A program made the position numbers and the translations under genes. 51,215 nt of DNA. It comes from an uncultured Verrucomicrobiota bacterium (GTDB lineage: Bacteria; Verrucomicrobiota; Verrucomicrobiia; Opitutales; Intestinicryptomonadaceae). Below, in pieces: positions 16,505 to 24,800 of this stretch. Each line of letters starts with the position of its first letter. Position 1 is the first letter of the stretch. A model generated the notes under the pieces. That model was not told where the DNA came from, did no database searches, and worked only from the letters and a program-made list of their open reading frames with translations. The stretch is from positions 1 to 51,215 of the forward strand of contig CASFWX010000044.1 of the NCBI GenBank assembly GCA_949298545.1, read 5' to 3'.

Positions 16505-16750
16505 TTAATCCGCCAAAACGGAAACTTTTCCGTGCGCTCCGTCCCACTTAACTTTTCCGTCTTTGAGGGCGAAGAGTGTATAATCCTTGCCCACTCCGAC
16601 GTTTTCTCCGGCATGGAATTTCGTGCCGCATTGGCGCACGATAATGCCTCCGGCGAGAATCGATTCCCCGCCGAATTTTTTTACTCCGCGGCGCTTTGCT
16701 TTTGAATCGCGTCCGTTCTTTGCGGAACTTTGACCTTTTTTATGTGCCAT
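16505..16750 (-). CDS. rpmA: 50S ribosomal protein L27
   Basis: L27 stabilises tRNA at the peptidyl-transferase centre of the large ribosomal subunit. The 81-residue protein starts [20 protein letters not shown] and carries [20 protein letters not shown] and [11 protein letters not shown], all diagnostic. The N-terminus has no cleavable extension of the Firmicutes type. It follows rplU by 16 nt on the same strand, the usual bacterial pair, and is closed by a strong terminator. Confidence 0.97.
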   Translation of the reverse strand: MAHKKGQSSAKNGRDSKAKRRGVKKFGGESILAGGIIVRQCGTKFHAGENVGVGKDYTLFALKDGKVKWDGAHGKVSVLAD

Positions 16751-16766
16751 CGTGAAACCTTTCTTA

Positions 16767-17081
16767 TTATGCCTTAATGGAATCTATCTTGAGCACCGAG
16801 AGCTCTTGGCGATGCCCTTGTTTGCGCTGATAGCCCTTTCTGCGCTTTTTCTTTATTATCACAACTTTTTTGCCGCGCTTGTTTTCGAGAATTTTAGCCG
16901 AAACGCTAGCACCGTCGACATGCGGAGTGCCGAACTTTGAATTCTCGCCGTCTCCGAGCATTAGAACGTCTTTGATTTCGACCGTATCGCCCTCTTTCGA
17001 GCCTGCGAAGCGGTTGACAATCACAATATCGCCTTCGCTTACAGTCAACTGTTTCCCTTGTATCTTAATTGTAGCTTTCAT
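16767..17081 (-). CDS. rplU: 50S ribosomal protein L21
   Basis: L21 binds 23S rRNA near L20 in the large subunit. From ATG 17081 the protein has 104 residues, a normal length, with [18 protein letters not shown], then [15 protein letters not shown] and the basic [14 protein letters not shown] end that contacts RNA. An upstream alternative start at 17114 would add 11 non-conserved residues. It is the first gene of the rplU-rpmA operon; its promoter should lie in 17082-17160, but I see no convincing hexamer pair. Confidence 0.97.
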   Translation of the reverse strand: MKATIKIQGKQLTVSEGDIVIVNRFAGSKEGDTVEIKDVLMLGDGENSKFGTPHVDGASVSAKILENKRGKKVVIIKKKRRKGYQRKQGHRQELSVLKIDSIKA

Positions 17082-17392
17082 AAAAGTATCTAAAAGCGGG
17101 CAACTAAATAGCAATTTTGCCGCCGCGCAAGATTTTTTTTAGATTATTGTATTTTGATGAAAACAACTTTTATCTTCCATTCTCCGCTGAAAGGCAAGAT
17201 TAAACGCAAACTTTCTCGTATTTTAGAATGTATTTTCTTATTCAGCCAGTTTTGGGAATTGCGCGGAGGGAGAAATGCTTTTGATTAGAAATATGTCTAA
17301 AAATCGCGGAAAGGCAAATTTGGAATGCAGCCCCGCTGTTTTGCGCATCTAAAATAAATTTTTTATGCTAAATAGAATATAGGCGCATGCGA
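17082..17392. other. intergenic region between the anti-sigma gene and rplU
   Basis: These 311 nt contain no supported gene. A 43-codon frame from 17158 has no family signs or convincing ribosome site. The right-hand genes (sigma/anti-sigma) and rplU are all on the minus strand, so the region must hold the end of one transcript and the start of the next. I see no strong stem-loop. Confidence 0.5.
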
Positions 17393-17884
17393 TTATGGAT
17401 TTCTGTGTTTGGGAGACATCCTTATGACGCTTAAGATGGTACCGTCGGAAGAGAGTTCGGCGGTGGCGGCTATTGAGACTTCATAGTCTTCGTCCGGATA
17501 ATGGTAGGCGGAGGGGCACGGCTGCCGGTCCGCCAATAGGGCATTATTGGCTTGTTTTGGGGGAATTATTGCGAAAATAAAAAGAGTGAAGCTGAGCAGC
17601 ATCAGGACGGCTACGGCAGCCCATTCGGCTATAATGCGGTTCTTTGTTGCAGCACGGCGGGCTTTTAGAGGGGAAAAATCTACGCCGTCAAGCTTTCCAA
17701 AATGGGCTTCTTTGCCGTACATCGCACAGGTTGCAGCATGCACGCGGCAGGCCCGAAAAAACATGCCGGCCATTTGCGGATTTTCCCTGACGCAAAGAGA
17801 GAGAAGTGAGAGCTCGTCTTCGGACGCCTCGCCGTCGAGATAGAGCGAAACGAGCTCCTCAAACCTCTCTTTGGAAATCTTCAT
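17393..17884 (-). CDS. putative membrane anti-sigma factor
   Basis: The 163-residue product starts with a short helical domain (ERFEELVSLYLDGEASEDEL) of the kind that opens many anti-sigma and FecR-type proteins in this bacterial group. It has one membrane segment (about 89-108, VAVLMLLSFTLFIFAII) and a short outer tail. It lies 24 nt after an ECF sigma gene on the same strand, the classic arrangement in which the inner domain holds the sigma factor and the outer domain senses a signal. No zinc anti-sigma motif (HxxxCxxC) is present. Function is inferred from context and topology. Confidence 0.65.
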   Translation of the reverse strand: MKISKERFEELVSLYLDGEASEDELSLLSLCVRENPQMAGMFFRACRVHAATCAMYGKEAHFGKLDGVDFSPLKARRAATKNRIIAEWAAVAVLMLLSFTLFIFAIIPPKQANNALLADRQPCPSAYHYPDEDYEVSIAATAELSSDGTILSVIRMSPKHRNP

Positions 17885-17908
17885 TTTTCGCCAGTTGCTT
17901 GTTCGGCG

Positions 17909-18493
17909 TTATTTGCGCATTTTTTCAAGTGTTTCCCGCAGGAATTCCCTCGCTCGCGAGAGTCTGCTTTTTACGGTTCCAACGCTTATGTTCATGCGCT
18001 TGGCGATTTCCTCGTAGCTCAAGTCGTCCTCGTTGCGAAGCTTTAAAACTTCGCCGTATTTCGGGGGCAGGGAGGCTATTGCCCTGGGCAATAGCTCCAT
18101 AAGCTCCACATTAACCGCCTCCTGGGCAGGGGTGCGATCTTCCGATGGGAGAACGTCGGCTATTGTCATTTCAGCGTCTTCGGACAATGGCGTGTCGAGA
18201 GACACGGAGGAACCGCGCTTGCGCCTCCACCAGTACCAGTGCTTGTTGTGGGCAAGGTTCGTGGCTATGTGATAAAGCCAGGTGGAGAGGGAGCATTCTC
18301 CGCGGAAATTTCCTATGCTTTTGCGCGCCCTGATAAAGGTGTCCTGGGCCACTTCTTCGGCATCCTCCCTATTGTTGAGAAGTCCGTTTGCCCTGTTGTA
18401 CACCTTGTCCCAATGCGTATTTACAAACTCACCGAACGCGGCGTTGTCGCCGCATTTCAGGCGTTCTAAAAGCTCTGCGTTTTCCACATTCAT
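17909..18493 (-). CDS. ECF-type RNA polymerase sigma factor
   Basis: The 194-residue protein has sigma region 2 (about 10-80) with DAEEVAQDTFIRARKSI and FRGECSLSTWLYHIATNLA, and region 4 (about 130-190) with LPPKYGEVLKLRNEDDLSYE and EEIAKRMNISVGTVKSRLSR. Regions 1 and 3 are missing, which defines the extracytoplasmic-function class. The linker has an unusual WYWWRRKRG stretch. The start has AAAGGA 7 nt upstream. It is followed by the putative anti-sigma gene and diverges from the GTPase cassette, which makes that cassette a possible target, although I see no conserved ECF promoter in the gap. Confidence 0.93.
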   Translation of the reverse strand: MNVENAELLERLKCGDNAAFGEFVNTHWDKVYNRANGLLNNREDAEEVAQDTFIRARKSIGNFRGECSLSTWLYHIATNLAHNKHWYWWRRKRGSSVSLDTPLSEDAEMTIADVLPSEDRTPAQEAVNVELMELLPRAIASLPPKYGEVLKLRNEDDLSYEEIAKRMNISVGTVKSRLSRAREFLRETLEKMRK

Positions 18494-18887
18494 TTGGACA
18501 TCCTTTCTTCAAAAATGTTTTAGATTTTTTACAAGTTTTTTATTTTCATGCGCAAGGGTAGCTGCAAAACTTCAATCGCCGGTGGGCGCTCTTCCGCCAT
18601 TTGGCTCGTTTTTGTTTCGGATTGCATCCTTGCGTTGCTTCTTTGCTCCAATAGGTAGAAGCGGGAATGACATTTGCTTCTTTAACGAGATATTTTAGAG
18701 TTCAAACGCATATTTGCGTTTGGAAGTTTTTCACGCTCTTTCCATATGCCATGCAAGCATCATGCTGAAAGAGGCCATCCCCGCGAAAATATCCGCAAGT
18801 ACTATTGCTTATCGCACATTTTTCAAAATACTTTAAAAAAAGTTTGCAGAAAATTCTGGCGGGGCAAAAATGGAAGGAAAGGTTTTT
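18494..18887. other. divergent intergenic region between sigma factor and GTPase cassette
   Basis: These 394 nt hold no supported gene. They must contain the promoters of both divergent units. The only clear structure is the inverted repeat at 18703-18722. The last part (18810-18887) is A/T-rich and purine-rich before the GTPase start, with AAGGAAAGG at 18874-18882. Confidence 0.5.
18703..18722. repeat. 8-bp inverted repeat (possible operator or hairpin)
   Basis: CAAACGCA and TGCGTTTG form a perfect dyad around TATT. On the plus strand GAAGTTTTTC follows, which is terminator-like, yet no plus-strand gene ends here. An operator or leader hairpin for the GTPase cassette is as likely. Confidence 0.45.
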
Positions 18888-20633
18888 ATGTTTGGTTTTG
18901 CTAAAAAGAAAAAAAGCGGTTTTTTGGCTCTCGTGGATTGTTCCGATGCATCTGTGCAGGTTGAAAAGGCTTTTCCATGCACCGTCGGCGGAGGGAAAAA
19001 TTCCGCTCTCAGGATAGAGGGAGTGCCGGATTTATTTTCCGTTTCCGAAAATTCTTCCGGGAGGAGAGAGATTTCAACGCTCGATGTATCTAGCGTTTCG
19101 GTGAGGGTTAACGGAATGGAGCTTGCTTCTCCGACAGATATAGATTCAGTGGCGACCCTGCAAGTTGGCGAAAGGCTATTCTATCTCATTTCGGATCCAG
19201 AAACTCTCGAAAGAGCCAAGCGCATGGACGTTTCAAAGTGGCTCGTTTTTTACGCCGAGAGCGGCAGGATAGAGGATGAAGTTCCCTTTGCACGGATACG
19301 TTCGTCGGTGACTGGCCGGGGATTGAGCGGAGTGGGGATAGCGATATGCCCATCGAATTTTGAAATAGGCTTCATGTTTACCGCCGTATTTGGAGGCGCA
19401 GACGATAAAAATGGCGCATTGCAGACTGTCCCCATGCTTTCCGAATCCGCCGAGGCAGTTACTTGCCCGATGTGTTGGCTCAAGTTTGACCTCGGGGACG
19501 CGATGAGCATAGCGGTCCACGAGAGTTTGCGCGGCGACCCTCTGCTTGGACCCGACGAAATGATGCGCTTTCTCCCCACCGTTTTCAACGACGACGGTGT
19601 TCCGCTCGATGCCGCGGGAATGCCGTGCCCGGACATCGCTTGCCCGCATTGCCGCAAAAAGCTCCCTCCGAACTGTCTCGACATGCCACAAAAGATATTT
19701 TCGATAGTGGGCGCACCGAGTTCCGGGAAATCCTATTACTTAAGCGTCTTGATAAAGCGGCTTCAAGAGCGTTTGTACGGGGATTTTTCAGTAGTTTTTA
19801 AAGATTTGGATCCCACGGGGAACATGCTTCTGACGCAGATGAAAAACAAGCTCTTTTCCGCGCGGCGCCCGGAGGAGGCGATATTGGCTAAAACCGCGCT
19901 CGAGGGCGCCATGTACGAGCGCTATCCCCGCCACGGCAAGATGGTGGCATTGCCCAAGCCGATGACCTATTCCATTTCAAAAGGCGAAAAGACGCTCGCT
20001 TCGCTCGTATTTTACGACAATGCCGGCGAGCATTTTGAGCCAGGTTTAGACATAGAAGAATCTCCGGGGGCAATGCATGTGGCGAGTTCCTCGGCGATAT
20101 TTTTTCTTTTCGATCCCGCCTCCAACAGAAATTTCAAAATTGCCCTCGGAGATTATCCCGACCCGCAGTTGACCATTGAGGGGCGCCTCGACCAGCAGGA
20201 CACGATACTTTCCGAAATGGAAGTCCGCATAAAGAGGATTCTTTCAATAGAGCCGTCGCGCCGGATAAAGACGCCGATAGCGGTTTTGCTTGGCAAATGC
20301 GACATGTGGATGCATTTGCTTTCCAAACCTCTCGAACCCGTTATATCCGGAGGAATTCTCGATTTGGGGGCTGTGGATAGAAACAGCGAAATATTGCGGG
20401 ATTTCATGATGTCTATAGATTCGAGCGTGCCGATATCTGCCATGTCAATATCTGACAATGTCAGGTTTTTCGCAGTCAGCGCGCTCGGTCATTCCCCGCA
20501 GGTGATTCGCGAGGGCGAGTTTGCAGGCAAGATAGCTCCCATTCCCGAAAAGCTCAATCCTATCGACGTGGAAATTCCTACGATATGGACTCTTTCATTA
20601 TCCACCGACATCATTCCCACGAGGGGAAGCTGA
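18888..20633 (+). CDS. FHA-like / zinc-ribbon / TRAFAC-type GTPase (double-GTPase/GAP1-type system)
   Basis: From ATG 18888 the protein has 581 residues. I prefer this start to 18870 because AAGGAAAGG lies 5 nt upstream. Residues about 24-104 look like a divergent FHA domain (CTVGGGKNSALRIEG, then VRVNGMEL and LQVGERLFYLI). Residues 192-258 hold CPMC and CPHC pairs, a likely zinc ribbon. The C-terminal half is a GTPase: G1 GAPSSGKS (275-282), G3 DNAGEH (377-382), G4 as GKCD (469-472) instead of the usual NKxD, and G5 VSALG (529-533). The DxxGE and SA signs point to the TRAFAC class, and the layout recalls the double-GTPase proteins described with GAP1 partners in bacterial conflict systems. 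It is the first of four coupled genes and is probably a cytosolic GTP switch for its membrane partners. Confidence 0.8.
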   Translation: MFGFAKKKKSGFLALVDCSDASVQVEKAFPCTVGGGKNSALRIEGVPDLFSVSENSSGRREISTLDVSSVSVRVNGMELASPTDIDSVATLQVGERLFYLISDPETLERAKRMDVSKWLVFYAESGRIEDEVPFARIRSSVTGRGLSGVGIAICPSNFEIGFMFTAVFGGADDKNGALQTVPMLSESAEAVTCPMCWLKFDLGDAMSIAVHESLRGDPLLGPDEMMRFLPTVFNDDGVPLDAAGMPCPDIACPHCRKKLPPNCLDMPQKIFSIVGAPSSGKSYYLSVLIKRLQERLYGDFSVVFKDLDPTGNMLLTQMKNKLFSARRPEEAILAKTALEGAMYERYPRHGKMVALPKPMTYSISKGEKTLASLVFYDNAGEHFEPGLDIEESPGAMHVASSSAIFFLFDPASNRNFKIALGDYPDPQLTIEGRLDQQDTILSEMEVRIKRILSIEPSRRIKTPIAVLLGKCDMWMHLLSKPLEPVISGGILDLGAVDRNSEILRDFMMSIDSSVPISAMSISDNVRFFAVSALGHSPQVIREGEFAGKIAPIPEKLNPIDVEIPTIWTLSLSTDIIPTRGS

Positions 20634-20640
20634 GTTTTAA

Positions 20641-22050
20641 ATGGCCTACCAATTGATATACACGAGTTGGCCGACTTCTCTTGTGCGCGGCAGGAGCGGA
20701 TTCTCCACTGTGGCCAGAAGCGCAGGAATGGCGGAGAGGTTCGGTGCGGTTGTCGAGAGGTGCTGCGTTTACGATTCGTCCGTCCCTTTGGTATGGGCGC
20801 ATTCAAAAATAGAGTATGGGGGGGTCGTTTGGCATGTGCTGAGCAGAATTTGCGATGCGGGTGTTGATTATACAAACCGCAACAATTATTTGGCGCACCA
20901 TTTGGCGATTTCGGAAGAGGAGGTGGCGACCTTAAATCTCAATCCGGTCGACGTCATTCTGGGCTGGAAAGGTTGGGTGTCGAAATGGAACGAAGATCCA
21001 AGGCTCCTTGACGATGTTTCCGATCTTTCTTCCATCGTTCCTGAGATCAGCCTTCCGGCAAAGACTTGGGAGGGCGTTTTTGGAGATGCCGCTTGCGCGG
21101 CGCTTCTCGAACCGAATTCGCCGGTTTCCGTAAATGCGGATGCGGATTCTGCCGGAATCCTTCTGCGCCTGTTTGGCGAAAGCGCGGCCTTGTCAATAAA
21201 ACGTTCCGACATGTGGATTCCAACCTTCACTACGCGTTTCGCTTTTGGAGACAATCCGGCGAATTTTATTTGGAAGGGCGTCAATTCCGGGGCCCCCATT
21301 AGCCTGTGCCCCCCAAAATGTCCATCTCCGCCGCCGGGGAGGCGATCGGAGTACGCTCGCACCGGAGCTATGACCAATCTTGAGAAGTACAACTTGAAAG
21401 TAGGAACTCCAAAGAAGCATAAGCCTGATTTTAAAGTTGTAAAAGTGGAGGCGAAACCCTTTCCCTCCGGAATTGTCATAGGTTTGGGAGCGCTTGTCGC
21501 AATAGTGGCTGTGGCGGCTATTTTTTTGATATTTTATTCTTGGGGCAGTGAAAGGGATTTCGGAGCGGGGCGCGAGGGAATGCAAAAACTTTCGGAAATG
21601 GAAGATGTTGTGCTCACCACTCCGAGCGTCCATTCTCAGGTTGATTCGGCAAGTTTAGAAGGCGTTAGCGGAAAAAAATCCGGGCTTTCCAACCGGCGCG
21701 CAAATAGCCCGGAGGGTTCAGAAACAGTCTACGAACTCGTTGAAAGAGCGAGGGAATGCGTGGCAGGCAACAAATTTGCAAAGGCCATTGAAACGCTTGA
21801 AAATTCTTCTTATAGCGGAGATGAAAAGTTGCGGGAAAGCTTGCTTGCAGATATAGCCCACAGGATTGATTATCTGCTCAGATACGCAGACAACGTTTTG
21901 ACCCTGAGCGCTCCGGGGGCCGAAGATTTAACTCGCGCTATTTCCTATATTTCGGCCGCGCGCGCAGGATTGGAAACAGATCCCTCCTTGAGGACTGCCG
22001 GCCGCATGGAAAAGTTAAAATATTTAAACGAAAAAGCAAAAGACAAATGA
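20641..22050 (+). CDS. membrane-anchored protein with GAP1-N-like domain
   Basis: The 469-residue product starts MAYQLIYTSWPTSLVRGRSG followed by FSTVARSAGM. This combination (YTS, then GRSGFSTVAR) resembles the N-terminal domain of GTPase-associated protein 1 (GAP1-N2), known from Planctomycetes and actinobacterial GTPase systems. Residues 1-220 make up this domain. A Pro-rich linker (KCPSPPPGRR) leads to one membrane segment (about 278-300) and a helical tail of 170 residues. The middle and C-terminal GAP1 domains of the usual proteins are replaced by the membrane anchor. It starts 7 nt after the GTPase gene and overlaps the next gene by 4 nt. A role as GTPase partner or regulator is inferred from domain pattern and linkage. 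Confidence 0.72.
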   Translation: MAYQLIYTSWPTSLVRGRSGFSTVARSAGMAERFGAVVERCCVYDSSVPLVWAHSKIEYGGVVWHVLSRICDAGVDYTNRNNYLAHHLAISEEEVATLNLNPVDVILGWKGWVSKWNEDPRLLDDVSDLSSIVPEISLPAKTWEGVFGDAACAALLEPNSPVSVNADADSAGILLRLFGESAALSIKRSDMWIPTFTTRFAFGDNPANFIWKGVNSGAPISLCPPKCPSPPPGRRSEYARTGAMTNLEKYNLKVGTPKKHKPDFKVVKVEAKPFPSGIVIGLGALVAIVAVAAIFLIFYSWGSERDFGAGREGMQKLSEMEDVVLTTPSVHSQVDSASLEGVSGKKSGLSNRRANSPEGSETVYELVERARECVAGNKFAKAIETLENSSYSGDEKLRESLLADIAHRIDYLLRYADNVLTLSAPGAEDLTRAISYISAARAGLETDPSLRTAGRMEKLKYLNEKAKDK

Positions 22051-24800
22051 CGCCACAACTGTTGACAGTAAAAATACAAGCTTTGCTCGGGGGCCGCCTC
22101 GAACTTTCGGACGTGCAGAAGCGCTCTCTGGCTTTGGAATATTATAGGCAGTGCGGGGAAGCGGAAGCGCACATTGAGCATTGCGTATCGCTTATAAAGA
22201 CCGGAAGGGAATATCCAGCCATACAAGTTGCGGAGGCGTCGGATTTGCTCGAAACTGTAAACGCTCTGATGTTTCCCGAGCACGGTGTATGGCGCCAGAT
22301 GTGCCTCAAGGAGGGGCTTCCGGTGCCGCAGCCTTTTGACGACGAACAGATACTCCTAATATCGTCTCTCTATTCCAAAGGCATAACACAGGCTCATCCG
22401 CTGTATCGCGATTACAGGCGCGCCATGCGCAAGAGGGATTGGCCTGGGGCGCTTTCAATTATAAGGACGATTGCAAAAATCAACAGCTATGACGCTGAAG
22501 CGGCAAGGGAGTTTGGAAGGCTCCGCAAGCGCGTGACCGACGGCGTCCTCGAAGAAATAGACGCGGCGATGAAGCGCGGGGACGCTTCGAAAGTTAGCGC
22601 CCTTTGCGAGTCGATAGAAGCCGACGCCGAGCTTTTTTCCGACAATCCCGTATGGCGCAGCGCTCTCGAAATGAAATGCGCCGAAGACAAGAGAATCGGG
22701 GCTTTGGAGTGCCGGAAAATACTCTCCGAGTTGGCTGCGGCAGACCCGGTGAAAGATTGGGAGCGCGTCGCCGAATTGGTGACCCGGTTTAATTTTGCGC
22801 GGGGAGATTTGGAATTTTCCAAGGAGGATTTGGAGCTTCTTGAAAGCCGTTCCAGAGAGGCGTCAAAATATCAGGACGAGTCCATCGCCTCCGAGCGCGG
22901 GGCGCGCTTTGGAAACCTCATATCATTGGAGCTCGAGAAAAATGTAAAAGACGCGGGGCAGTCTCTGAAAACATTGGCGTCTCTCGTTCGCGATGGCGGT
23001 TCTTGCGTGGATCCGGAGATACTGTCGCGGGCGAAGGCAAAGATGTCATCCTTGCGCCGCGCAGTGTTTTTCAGGGGTTTTGCGCGCTTCTCCATGCGGC
23101 TTTGCGCCTTGGCTTTGGCCGTGTTTTTCATTTGGGCGGCTGCCGATAAAATGGCTTCCGAAAACCGCAGGAATGGAGCGCTTTCCGAACTCGACGACAT
23201 CGCCCTCATTGACGATTATTCAGAATTTGAAAAGCGCATGGAAGAGTTTTCCCTAAAATACGCCGATCTCCTTGGCGACACTTCTTTAAAGTCGAAGATA
23301 TCGGCTTTGAAGGGTGATATGGACGTTCTCAAGAGCGACACCGACAGGTTGTTTCGCGGCGTCTTGGCAATAGAGAAGACAGACTTGAAAACCGCCGGGT
23401 CGAAATTCTTTGACGAAGCCAGAAACGATCTCGAAAGGGCATATTCGGAAATGGCGTCTCTTTCGAGGCGTTCGCAGATATCTCTCAAGGAAAAAATCGA
23501 CCTTCAGACAAAGCGCCTTAATTCGGAAATAGATAGGCGCAAAATGGAGAACGCATCAAAAGTTCGCGTTCTGCTCGACAAATACGAGGCGGCACTCGGC
23601 AAATATTTGGCCCTTTCTGGCGACAGGTCTGAAATAGACCGCGAGTGCGATGCAGTTCTAAAAGATTTGCGCCCGCTGATGGAGGACACCAGTCGGATAT
23701 TTAAGGCGCACCAGATAGATTTGGACAGATATGGAGACCTGTCCGCGCGCATCGCCGACGCCCGGGCGAAATTTGCCAAATTCGACTCTTTGCGGGACGC
23801 TCTTTTGTCCGCGCGCACATCGGACGAATATCTCGCCGCGCTCGACATGGTTTCGATAAGCGGCGAAGTTCCTCCCGAATTCTCCAAGAAGGTATCCCGT
23901 ATAGTCCCCCAAAAAGACGCTATAAAAGCGGGAAATCTCACAGATTTCATCGATATGCGATATGTCGGCGAGCCTCTTCCGAAAACTTTTACGAAGTGCG
24001 CTTTTCCAGAAAATAAAATTTTTGTGGACGTTTGGAAATACTCCCACCCCAAGCGCGGCGATATTTATACAATAGGCGAAATACGTCAAACTTCGCAAAA
24101 ATGGCGCGGGGGAGGCGAAACCGTACAGTATGCCGAGGAGATAAATCTCGGAGGGCGCGCTACGACAATGGTCTACAGGCTGACCGAGATAGCCGGAAAG
24201 CCGCAGCGCGGGGAGCTGCTTTCAAACGGGGCCCTTTCCGCCGAATCGGCGCTCGGGCGCTCCGTAAAGTCGATTATGGAGAAAGAGCCGGCTCTGGCAG
24301 CGATAAAAGTATTGAGGGACGCGGAGGCCAACGCGGTATACAAGGCGTATCTTGAAAACATGATTTTTTCCGAATTGTCGAAGAATCCGGTCGAGAGCGG
24401 TTTGGCCTTTTCGGACTCGGCGCGCCGCCGCGCGGCAAAGGTTCGCGAGTGCGCGGCTGCGCTTTTCGATTACTCGTGGATTTTTGAAAACCCCTCAAAG
24501 ATGAAATATTTGGCTGAAACTCTATATTCGTCAGGATCTCCCGACTATTTTTCGGAGGCAGCCATAGGTTTGGAGACCGTAAAGATCGCGCAAAAAAATC
24601 CTTTGCGGTTTGTGGGCGTCTGCGATGAAAAGGGAGTTCCGCGCATCTTTGAAAATGGCGGAGGCGGAGCGCAGTGGGGCGTCGATTCGTCGAGCGGGCT
24701 TTTCAAGCGAATAGGTCCGGATTCGTCTTTCTTGCCGCTTTCCCCGATATTTGAGGAGAGCATGTCGAAAGAAGACATAATAAAGTCCGCAAGCAAATGA
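22047..24800 (+). CDS. large helical membrane protein of the GTPase cassette, unknown family
   Basis: I do not recognise a named family in these 917 residues. Residues 1-345 are helical and highly charged. One membrane segment lies near 348-367 (RLCALALAVFFIWAAADKMA). The stretch 370-640 has heptad-like repeats rich in Leu, Lys, Glu and Asp, which suggests coiled coils. The last 270 residues look globular (GNLTDFIDMRYVGEPLPKTF, then the WKYSHPKRGDIYTIGEIRQT region). There is no cleavable signal. The gene overlaps its neighbours by 4 nt on both sides, so it is made together with the GAP1-N-like and GYF_2-like proteins. It could be the structural or effector component of a membrane complex; this is inference from position only. 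Confidence 0.72.
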   Translation: MTPQLLTVKIQALLGGRLELSDVQKRSLALEYYRQCGEAEAHIEHCVSLIKTGREYPAIQVAEASDLLETVNALMFPEHGVWRQMCLKEGLPVPQPFDDEQILLISSLYSKGITQAHPLYRDYRRAMRKRDWPGALSIIRTIAKINSYDAEAAREFGRLRKRVTDGVLEEIDAAMKRGDASKVSALCESIEADAELFSDNPVWRSALEMKCAEDKRIGALECRKILSELAAADPVKDWERVAELVTRFNFARGDLEFSKEDLELLESRSREASKYQDESIASERGARFGNLISLELEKNVKDAGQSLKTLASLVRDGGSCVDPEILSRAKAKMSSLRRAVFFRGFARFSMRLCALALAVFFIWAAADKMASENRRNGALSELDDIALIDDYSEFEKRMEEFSLKYADLLGDTSLKSKISALKGDMDVLKSDTDRLFRGVLAIEKTDLKTAGSKFFDEARNDLERAYSEMASLSRRSQISLKEKIDLQTKRLNSEIDRRKMENASKVRVLLDKYEAALGKYLALSGDRSEIDRECDAVLKDLRPLMEDTSRIFKAHQIDLDRYGDLSARIADARAKFAKFDSLRDALLSARTSDEYLAALDMVSISGEVPPEFSKKVSRIVPQKDAIKAGNLTDFIDMRYVGEPLPKTFTKCAFPENKIFVDVWKYSHPKRGDIYTIGEIRQTSQKWRGGGETVQYAEEINLGGRATTMVYRLTEIAGKPQRGELLSNGALSAESALGRSVKSIMEKEPALAAIKVLRDAEANAVYKAYLENMIFSELSKNPVESGLAFSDSARRRAAKVRECAAALFDYSWIFENPSKMKYLAETLYSSGSPDYFSEAAIGLETVKIAQKNPLRFVGVCDEKGVPRIFENGGGGAQWGVDSSSGLFKRIGPDSSFLPLSPIFEESMSKEDIIKSASK

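Noticed and set aside
14793-16547. Longer xylB frame starting at 16547
   Set aside because: The extra 75 codons cross the rpmA terminator and the rpmA 3' end; homologues begin at MKPVYLGIDAS.
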